This document shows positions 55,928-64,000 of a stretch of 64,000 nucleotides of DNA, one piece after another. The notes beneath the pieces were generated by a model. That model was not told the origin of the DNA and did not search any database. It saw only the letters and a list, made by a program, of their open reading frames with translations. Numbering within the stretch: position 1 is the stretch's first letter; the number at the start of each line of letters is the position of its first letter. This DNA is from Rhizomucor pusillus (lineage: Eukaryota; Mucoromycota; Mucoromycetes; Mucorales; Lichtheimiaceae), in NCBI GenBank assembly GCA_900175165.2, contig FWWN02000668.1, positions 1 through 64,000 on the forward strand, written 5' to 3'. The position numbers and the translations under genes are program-made.

Positions 55928-58532
55928 ATGAGCGATCACGGCTCAAGACATGCTGATCACAGAGATCAGAGCATACCTGACCATAGCAATAGTGGGCAGT
56001 CTACCTCTCCAACACTCAACATAGCTACAAACTTCGACTTTGCCGCTAGCAACCAGCCACTGACCACGGAAAATAATGACGGTAACGGCAACTTTCACAG
56101 TGAGACCAGTATCGTGACAAAGAGCTCTCTCGGTATCAGTATCGATCCCACGGATATTCCATTAAATCCATTGAGTAAAGCCGATGATCAGCATTTGCCG
56201 AACGAACTTCCTGTGACAACAGATCAACAGGATGAATGCACGAAGCGGCGCTCCCGCGGACAATGCTCCGATGTCGATGTAGCTCTTGAAAGGCCAGAAG
56301 CAAAGGATCGACATGTGCGTTTCACTGATCACGTAGTGGAGTCTGTCTCCTTGATCCACCAGATGCTTCGAAGAGATAGCAGACAATCGATCTCTAGCAG
56401 CCAGTATCCGATGTTGCGAGAAAGGAACGAAGGCGATTCGGATTCGACCTTGCACCATGACGACGACGACTATCTTGACCGTCGACACCGTGGAGCATCC
56501 TCTGCAAGCGTGCTCGGAACCTTGCTGAGATTAGAATCGAAATTGGATCGACACCACAGCCGGCACATACATCGTAGAAGAGCAACACAACAAAGCGACG
56601 ATCTAAAGTCGGAACAAGTGGAGGAGGACGCAGCAGAGCAAGACGAAGAATCGGCGATGCCCCGTCGACTAAGCCGTTCAGCGGACGCGTCACCCTTTGA
56701 TTTCACGCAAACCCATACACATTTACGCCATCCTGCCACCAGCAAACCAGAATTAAAAAGAGCTTTCCCGTCTACTTCATCCCTGCCAACACAGAGTAGG
56801 TTGTCACGGATGACGGAGCGACCTAGAAGCTGGATTAATGCAGTAACGTCGAGCAGCCACGTAGTACCCAGTTTAGAGAAAAGGAAACGTGAATTTATGC
56901 CATCCTCGCGGCGTCTATCTCAGAACAGTGCCATCACGACAGCATCGCAGTTCGAGCCTATTACTTTGGAAGATCGCGTGCACATTGCTTTTGAAATTGC
57001 CAATATTCTCCAAAAACACGAATTCATTCGCAAACTCACGAAAGCATTGATGCTCTACGGATGCCCGGCCCATCGCCTCGAATATATTTTGAAGCATGTC
57101 ACTATAACTCTCAACATTGATGCAGAGTTTGTGTACATACCGAATGTCATGCTCGTCGCCTTTTACGACGCGTCGACGCACACCACAGAGACGCATTTTA
57201 TTCGACAAACTTCAGGGTTTGACATGCACAAATTAGGAGAGATCTATCGATTGGAAAAGCTCGTGTCCCACGGCGAAGTTACGGTAGACGAAGCACTGGA
57301 ATTTATAGATCGCGTTGCCAACGACCCTCAATTCTATCCGCAGTGGCTCAATCCGTTTGTCTATGCTCTCATCAGCTTTTGCGGATGCGTCATGTTTTTC
57401 GGTGGACGGTTCAAGGAAGCAGGGATCGCGGCAGCCCTGGCCAGTAAGTTCAACAACATTGAACAAACCAATGATTCACACAATGACTTAATTTTACATC
57501 ACAGTGTTTTTTGCATTGTATGAACTATTCAGTGGACGATTCTGGGGTTTTCAACCTATATGGGAAATCACAGTGTGTATATTTATCGGCTTTGTCGCGC
57601 GCGGTAAGTACAGTGCATAAAAGTCTAGTTTGCCTTACTTAATTTTGATTGCTATCGACAGCCGTGACAAAGTATCATTTTTGCTTTATACCCATCGCAT
57701 TTTCATCGTTTATTGTCATCCTCCCTGGATACGCGATTGCTATCGCTATCATTGAATTGGTATCCAGGCAGCTTGTCAGCGGTGTCGTCCGTATGGTATA
57801 CGCCATCATTTACTCGTTCTTGCTTGGCTACGGCGTCGAAATGGGTTCTGAACTGTATGTTACTGTCGATCGGAATGCAACCTTGGAGGCTTTACCCGAG
57901 TGCCAAACAGCTACAAATGCAAACACCTGCGTGGTAGCCGAGTCGCAGTGGTTCCACTTTATGACGGTTCCGTTGTTTGCGATTGCATATTGCCAACTGC
58001 TCCGAGCGCGGCTTCCCCGCTGGCCGGCTATGCTGCTTGTATCGGTGACAGGTTTCGTTGTCAACTGGTTGCTTTCCTGTCTCGCACATGCTCCCCAGCA
58101 AGTCATCCAGGTTGTTCCAGCTTTCGCGGTCGGTTTACTGGGGAATTTGATGACAAAACTTACCGGTAAAATGTCCTTTGATGCCGTTCTGCTAGCGGTA
58201 AGGATCAGTTGCAAAATTCGACGGATACATAGCAGCCGTGTAGTAACGCTTTTCAAATCCTATAGATCTTTTATCTCGTGCCAGGTAGTTTGGGCTTGAA
58301 GGCAGCCATCGGCCTGTTTGGAGGCAAGGATGATGAGTACGGGTCTCAGGGAGCAAGTTTTGCGCTTAGTATGATTGAGGGCGCTATTGGTAAGTAATTA
58401 TCCTCTTCGTTCATGACGAGTATCCGGTTTCCTTTAACATGGTATCTTTCAGGTATCACCATTGGATTATTCATTGCAACGCTTATCGTATACCCAAGGG
58501 GTGCACAGCATACCCCCTTAATGAACTTTTAA
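55928..58532 (+). CDS. PRM10: PRM10/ThrE-family membrane protein
   Basis: Five exons: 55928-57443, 57505-57603, 57662-58197, 58266-58389 and 58453-58532 (784 residues). The first 330 residues are polar and disordered, with His/Asp/Ser-rich stretches. From about 340 the ThrE (DUF1212) domain begins: EIANILQKHEFIRKLTKALM, LYGCPAHRLEYIL, NIDAEFVYIPNVMLVAFYD, FDMHKLGEIYRLEKLV, DEALEFIDRVANDPQFYP. About ten hydrophobic helices follow (for example FVYALISFCGCVMFFGG, IFIGFVARAVTKY, VILPGYAIAIAIIELVS, PAFAVGLLGNLM, FYLVPGSLGLKAAIG). Yeast Prm10 is a pheromone-induced membrane protein of unknown substrate; bacterial ThrE exports threonine and serine. Transport of a small amino acid or related compound is inferred, probably at the vacuole or plasma membrane. 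Confidence 0.93.
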
Positions 58533-58846
58533 CTTCGTCTTAACAGACTTTTGAAGGACAACAAATAACTCCACATAAAAAGTATATAGCAATAACATTT
58601 ACATAATCATTTTGTTCGTTCATACAGTGTAACTGTTTTTTGACAAATGTTCGTTCGGATATATAAAACAATGTACATATCCTAAGGATATGCAAAAGGC
58701 AATGCTCTTACATTCTATAAAACATGGGATCCAAACCTTTAATGCGAATGGGTTTAATCGTGTAAGTGAAAACTTTTTTTCGGGGGAAGGGAAGGAAAAT
58801 ACAAAGATACGGAGTAAAATGATTGCAGTGTATACAATGTTGGAAT
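58533..58846. other. intergenic between convergent genes
   Basis: 314 bp of A/T-rich 3' flank shared by the PRM10-type and aconitase genes. No gene. Confidence 0.55.
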
Positions 58847-61808
58847 CTATGCAGATGCAGACTTTGCCTTTTCACTGATCAGGTTCAGAGCGCTGCCTTT
58901 CTTGAACCATTCGATCTGATCCACGCTCATAGTATGCTTGGCATCGATGGTGACTTGGGTACCATCGGTCTTGGTAACGACGAGCTGCACAGGTTTGCCG
59001 GGCGCAAGGTCCTTGACACCGCGAGTCTCAATGATATCACCGCCAGAGATCTTTTCATAATCGTTCTCGTTGACGAACGTCAAGGGCAAGACACCCTGCT
59101 TCTTCAAGTTGGTCTCGTGGATACGTGCAAACGATCTGGAAATGATCAGAGGGCAGCCGAGATAACGGACCTGGAGAGCGGCGTGCTCGCGAGCAGAACC
59201 TTCACCGTAGTTATGCTATATGTAATGTCAGTTTTTTAAAGGGCATTCAAAAAAGACCGTAATGCATATTTTTGCTTACATCAGCGATAACCATCCAAGG
59301 AATGTTCTGGCTCTTGTAGCTCTTTGCGACTTCGGGGATGCTGCCGTCGGTTCCCTTGGTGATATCGTGGACAACGTTCACCTTGCCGTTGTCGGCATTG
59401 AGAGCACCAATCAAGGTGTTCTCGGCAATGTTTTCCAAGTGTCCCTTGTACTTGAGCCAGGGACCAGCGGCGGAAATGTGGTCAGTGGTGCACTTGCCTT
59501 GAACCTTGACGAGTACTCGCACGTTCTTGAACTCTTCGCCGTTCCATGCCTCGAACGGTTCGAGCACTTGCAGACGGTTAGATGTGGGCGAGACGACGAC
59601 CTGTACAGATGGGTCGGGAGTCGGTGTAGGCGAGGGAGGTTCGTAGGTTGCTCGTCCAGTCTCAAAGCCCTGGCGGGGCAGATCATCGCCCTGAGGCGGT
59701 TGGAAACGGAACTCGTTGCCATCCTTGTCCAGCAAGGCATCCGTCATCGGGTTGAAGGTCAACTTGCCAGAGAAGGCCATGGCGGTGACAATCTATATAC
59801 ATGTCATTAAAAATCAATAAAATTCGATCCTACTACTACCCAGCTGGCCAATGCCAAAAGCATACCTCTGGAGCCGCCAAAAAGTTCATGGTCTTGGGGT
59901 TACCGTCATTGCGACTGCGGAAGTTACGGTTGAAGGAGGTCATGATGGCATTGTCCTCGGCCTTGGATTTATCAATATCGACACGCTTCCACTGGATATT
60001 AAATCAGCATATCCCTTCATTCACACCATATAAAAAACATAAAGCACTCGTTTTCTTTTACCTGACCAATGCATGGACCGCATGCATTTGCAAGAACTTG
60101 GGCACCAGCCTTTTCAAAAGTAGCAGTCTGGCCATCGCGCTCTATGGTTGCACGGATCTGTTCCGAGCCCGGAGTGACCAAAAAGTTGGACTTTACAGAG
60201 ATACCAGCATCCGCAGCTTGCTGAACAATGGAGGCGGCGCGAGACATGTCCTGATATGACGAGTTGGTGCAGCTTCCAATCAACGCAGCTGATAGTTCAT
60301 CCTTCCAGTTGTTCTTGTTAACCATATCCTTGAACTTGCTCAGGGGAGTGCTCAAGTCCGGTGTGAAGGGACCGTTGATGTGGGGTTCGACTTGGGCAAG
60401 GTCGATCTCGATCACCTTGTCATAGGCGGAACCTTCATCGGCGCGCAAGAAGGCGGCGTTGGCGTCGGCGGCTTGAGCGACGGGAGCGCGTCCTGTGGCA
60501 CGAAGGTAGGATCGCATACTTTGGGTATACGGGAAAAGTGAAGTTGTGGCACCAACCTACGAGAGCGTGATATAAGTACACAAACACAATTTGGGCCTAC
60601 ATCGTTGGATCGCTTACCTCTGCGCCCATGTTGGTAATAGTTGCCATGCCGGTGCAGGACAAGGACTGAACGCCTTCACCAAAGTATTCAATAATATGTC
60701 CAGTACCGCCCTGAATTACCATTAGTCGGATTTATTCTTTTGCAGGTTAGAGAAAGAGCGCGCCCCCAATCCCCAACACTTACTCGAACTGTCAAATCGC
60801 CAGCGAGCTTCAGAATAACATCCTTGGGACTAGCCCAGGGCCCGAGCTTTCCAGTGAGCTTGACACCGATAATGTTGGGAGCTTTCAACTCCCACGGAAT
60901 GGCTGCCATGGCATCCACAGCATCGGCGCCTCCAACACCGATAGCAATCATGCCCAAACCACCTTTACACCAATGTCAGCGACCATCGAGCAAATTTTGA
61001 ACCTAAAGCTGACCTGCATTGGGAGTATGACTGTCGGTGCCGAGCATCAATCCACCGGGAGCGGCGTAGTTCTCCAATACGATCTGATGGATAATACCGC
61101 TCCCTGGCTTCCAGAATGCAATGCCGTACTTCTTTGCAGCACTTTCCAAAAAATCAAAAATCTCCTTGTTGGTGACTACAGAGGATGCCACGTCCTTGTC
61201 GGCACCAGCGTGCGCCTCGATCAAGTGGTCGCAGTGGATAGACGAAGGAACGGCGGTCGTTGCCATGCCGGAAATCATAAACTGAAGCAATGCCATCTGA
61301 GCAGAAGCGTCTGTTTTTGATTAGTTTTGTTGTTAATATATATAAACTTGATCTGTCCCATCTTTCTCTTATTTACCCTGCATAGCAACTCGATCTAGTT
61401 ATCCAAAAAGAAAAGAAAAAAGCACTTAGCAAAAGCGGCACTCGTATGTACTCTCAAGTGTTAACAAATTTTACCTGGAGAAAGCTTGAGGTAAGTCTCA
61501 CCACGGACAGGCACGGTTTCCTCTGGGTTCGTCAAGTGCGAGTACAAGATCTTCTCAGCCAGTGTCAACGGACGATCGTTAAGTAGACGACGGACCTTGC
61601 CGAGATTCTCGTTGAGCTTCGCATAGGGTGGTGTTATTGAGCGACAGTCCTTTTCAGCAACTGGGTTGACAGCACTTGCAAGGGACCTTGACAGCGTACG
61701 TCTCGCAGTGACAGGGACCTAAATGCATGATCTTCTTAGATATAAGATCAAATGGGTATATCAAATAATTACCTGTCGTGCGCTCTGTAAGAGGAACGCG
61801 CTAACCAT
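58847..61808 (-). CDS. ACO1: mitochondrial aconitate hydratase
   Basis: Ten exons: 61808-61773, 61718-61475, 61394-61377, 61310-61014, 60962-60784, 60710-60618, 60556-60062, 59991-59866, 59792-59280 and 59215-58847 (789 residues). Exons 1-2 encode a presequence ([12 protein letters not shown] then [16 protein letters not shown]). Exon 3 is an 18-nt micro-exon inside [16 protein letters not shown]. The [4Fe-4S] ligands are Cys385 (IGSCTNSS), Cys448 and Cys451 (NACGPCIGQ), with the 63- and 3-residue spacing of animal mitochondrial aconitase. [39 protein letters not shown] and [15 protein letters not shown] form the active site. It converts citrate to isocitrate in the TCA cycle; in yeast it also binds mtDNA. 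Exon 4 ends at a non-standard GTCAGC donor. Confidence 0.97.
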
Positions 61809-62098
61809 CTGTGCAGTAATCAGTGTACGAGCGAGAGAGAGAGGGGGGAAAGGGGGAAGAAAAAGAGAAAGGTTTGGGCACTCCACAAGTTTTTCGTTGC
61901 TGTTAAAGATCTAAGATGTTTCACCATAAAAGGAAATCATCGCTTCCGGGACGATCAGATGCCAACTTGCATTTCCGCCTTCCGCCTGTGTGTGATAACC
62001 AGTGAAATTCCGGCGCACTGAAACTATTATCCAGTTGAGACGGGCGTACGTTTGTTTGTAAAAATCAGGACAAGTTTTGGACAATACATGAGGCTTTT

Positions 62099-63999
62099 TT
62101 ATTGCATAGCTGGGGGACATTCTACCGGCTTCTGCCCCAGCGAACTTCTTGAATCTTTCCTTTGTAACTTGGGAGGTTGTTGCTGGCCACTATTATTGCT
62201 CACATTACTTGCTGCCATCTTTGCTTTCATCTTTTTACGCTGCTTAGATTCGAACTCGTGCCAATCATCGCTGTCATTTAATAAACTGCAAAGTTTGTGA
62301 GTATCCTGGGAAACCTACTTCTGATTAATTACAATCAACTTACTTGGCTGGAGCGTCCGGTGCCGGCTCTTCGGTCGTAAAATATGGATATTTCAATGCT
62401 TCGGATGCCGATGGACGCTTCTGAGGATCCATGGCTAGCAAGGCTTCTAACAATTCAAGAGCACCAGGTGAAAGTACACTAGAGTACTTTCGTTTAGAAA
62501 CGAAAATAATTATGATTGTTTTATGTTTCAATACCTTTCATACAGTTCCTTGAATTTGTTCTCATATTGCTCTTTGGGTCGAACCAATTCGTACCATGGC
62601 AATTGCTTTACATCTGGCCAAGTTTCGGGTGTCGGCGTGCCCATTGTTTTATAAATAAGATCCAGCTGGTGTATTTCATCCGCTCCAGGGAAGATAGCCT
62701 TGCCTGTAAAGAATTCCATCATAATGCATCTGTGGAACCAAATTTCAGTGTCAAAACTGCCCATTATCAACATATATGGTAATCTCTTTTTACCCCACGC
62801 TCCATATATCTACAGCCGGACCGTATGCAGTGGCACCGAGTAATAGTTCTGGAGGCCGGTACCACAGTGTAATGACGCGATTGGTATAATCATGGCTAAG
62901 ATTCTTTTGAAAGACTCGCGCCAGGCCAAAATCTGCAATTTTTAGCTCGCCCTTGTTGTTGACCAGTAAATTAGACCCTACAGCAATCGTATTACTATCA
63001 ATGGCTCAATGAAGTCTCCACCAATGTAAGTAAACCTTTCATATCCCTGTGAAGAACACCGTTGTTGTGTAAATATGCCAAGCCCTCGAGTACTTGTTTC
63101 ATGAGAGACTTCGCGTGAGAAGGTTGGAATTTGATGTTTGGATGTGTCAAGATGCCCGACAGATCGTGATCCATATACTCCATAACCATGTAGACGGAGC
63201 CTGCACGGTAAGACTAGCGTAAGCATAACGATAGATATTATTTTCTGCGCCGTTTTTACCTTTAGCGACCATGATTTGCTGCAATTCTACAATGTGCTTG
63301 TGTTTTAACCTTTGCAAAAGTTTGATTTCGCGCATAGCCGTAATGGGGAATCCATCCTTGTCATTTTTCATCCGTATCCGTTTAAGCGCCATGAGCTGGC
63401 CTGTTTTGCAATTTCGAGCCTTGTATACTTTTCTGTTGACATGCTCAGTAACATACGTATATGCTAACCTTTGTGACGTGTTTAATCACATACCCGTAAT
63501 TGCCCTCTCCCACCTGAGCGATCTTTTCAAACAGGGTCTCTGGATCATCCGGTATGCGGAATGGATAGCTCAGCTCATCCAGCACATCATCTGGCACCCC
63601 ACCAAATGGAATCTTCCGTCCAAACCGTCTTTCCTCTACGACTCCTGATTGTGAGGCTTTTTGCTGTTGTGATATAGTCGGAACTCGGGGTATATCTTCA
63701 GATTCCCGTTTACTAGGAGTCCACCGACTGGGACCAGTTGGCGTAGGTTGTGATGGTTGTTGCTGTTGTTGCTGATGCTGCGGCTGCGTTGCTTCCCCTG
63801 GTTGATGGGGCGGTACTATTGCAGACTCGTGGTGTTCATACGGTCGTTTCCTCCGTTCGTGCTGTTCTTGGGATGTTGTCCAGGATGATGTGTTGCGGGA
63901 GCTACTAGACCATTGTGGAGCCTTATCTTTATTGTAGCGATCCCAATGCGGGCCAGATGGCGATTTGGGTGGCGGATATCTTCTATCATCGCGATCATG
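62099..63999 (-). CDS. CTK1: CTK1/CDK12-type cyclin-dependent kinase (5' partial)
   Basis: Seven exons visible: 63999-63494 (continues beyond the window), 63432-63260, 63200-63036, 62977-62794, 62729-62535, 62478-62344 and 62285-62099. The N-terminal part is disordered, Gln/Pro/Ser-rich. The kinase domain has [19 protein letters not shown] (glycine loop), MALKRIRM (ATP Lys), [14 protein letters not shown] (the PITAIRE-like cyclin helix), [14 protein letters not shown] (catalytic Asp), [35 protein letters not shown] (T-loop Thr) and VDIWSVGCIMMEFF. The conserved tail [13 protein letters not shown] and the PITAIRE variant place it with Ctk1/CDK12 rather than Cdk9. With a Ctk2-type cyclin and Ctk3 it phosphorylates Ser2 of the RNA polymerase II CTD. 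The start codon lies outside the window. Confidence 0.93.
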
Positions 64000-64000
64000 A

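Noticed and set aside
1..64000. CRISPR arrays, rRNA and tRNA genes
   Set aside because: No direct-repeat/spacer array was seen. B-box-like GGTTCGA strings were looked for by eye and none sat in a plausible tRNA context; a covariance-model scan would be needed to exclude them fully.

Overview
The window is a stretch of nuclear DNA from a fungus. Genes lie densely on both strands and are broken by many short introns (mostly 50-70 nt, GT-AG with a few GC-AG). Several gene families point to an early-diverging fungus, most likely Mucoromycota/Mucorales: a GH9-type glycoside hydrolase, a spliced TnpB/Fanzor-like gene remnant, and a decayed gene that resembles an expanded Mucorales family. The placement rests on recognising these families and was not computed. 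I joined exons by hand and checked that reading phase was kept across each junction; about 109 introns were placed this way.

Layout. 1-5.1 kb: the 3' end of an unrecognised gene, a Myb/SANT-like protein (-), a possible small membrane protein (-) and an RBR ubiquitin ligase (+). 5.3-11.4 kb (all -): a class A FAD monooxygenase, a GPI-anchored GH9-like protein and an RNF10-type RING protein. 12-18 kb (all +): a YSC84-type SYLF/SH3 actin-patch protein, an acyl-CoA dehydrogenase and an RRM protein. 18.1-29 kb (all -): mitochondrial seryl-tRNA synthetase, PI4P 5-kinase, UBP2-type deubiquitinase and IMP dehydrogenase. 29-34.3 kb is gene-poor and holds decayed gene copies and one small ORF. 34.3-43.4 kb: a fatty-aldehyde dehydrogenase (+), a heat-shock-factor protein (-) and a Mi-2/CHD-like remodeler with PHD and chromodomain (-). 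43.8-50.2 kb: two unrecognised small ORFs and a 19-exon SHPRH/Irc20-type SNF2-RING ligase (+). 50.8-53.2 kb: the TnpB/Fanzor-like pseudogene. 53.3-64 kb: methylcrotonyl-CoA carboxylase beta (-), a PRM10/ThrE membrane protein (+), mitochondrial aconitase (-) and a CTK1/CDK12-type kinase (-, cut by the window edge).

Most genes are housekeeping and unrelated in pathway. Loose themes are ubiquitin (RBR, RNF10-type, UBP2, SHPRH), chromatin and transcription (HSF, Mi-2, SHPRH, CTK1) and mitochondrial metabolism (SerRS, MCC, aconitase). The most unusual items are: the RNA-guided-nuclease-like pseudogene with its own introns; a GH9 protein whose catalytic-base motif is replaced; four GC-AG introns in four neighbouring genes; and a PAM2-like peptide at the start of the RNF10 homologue.
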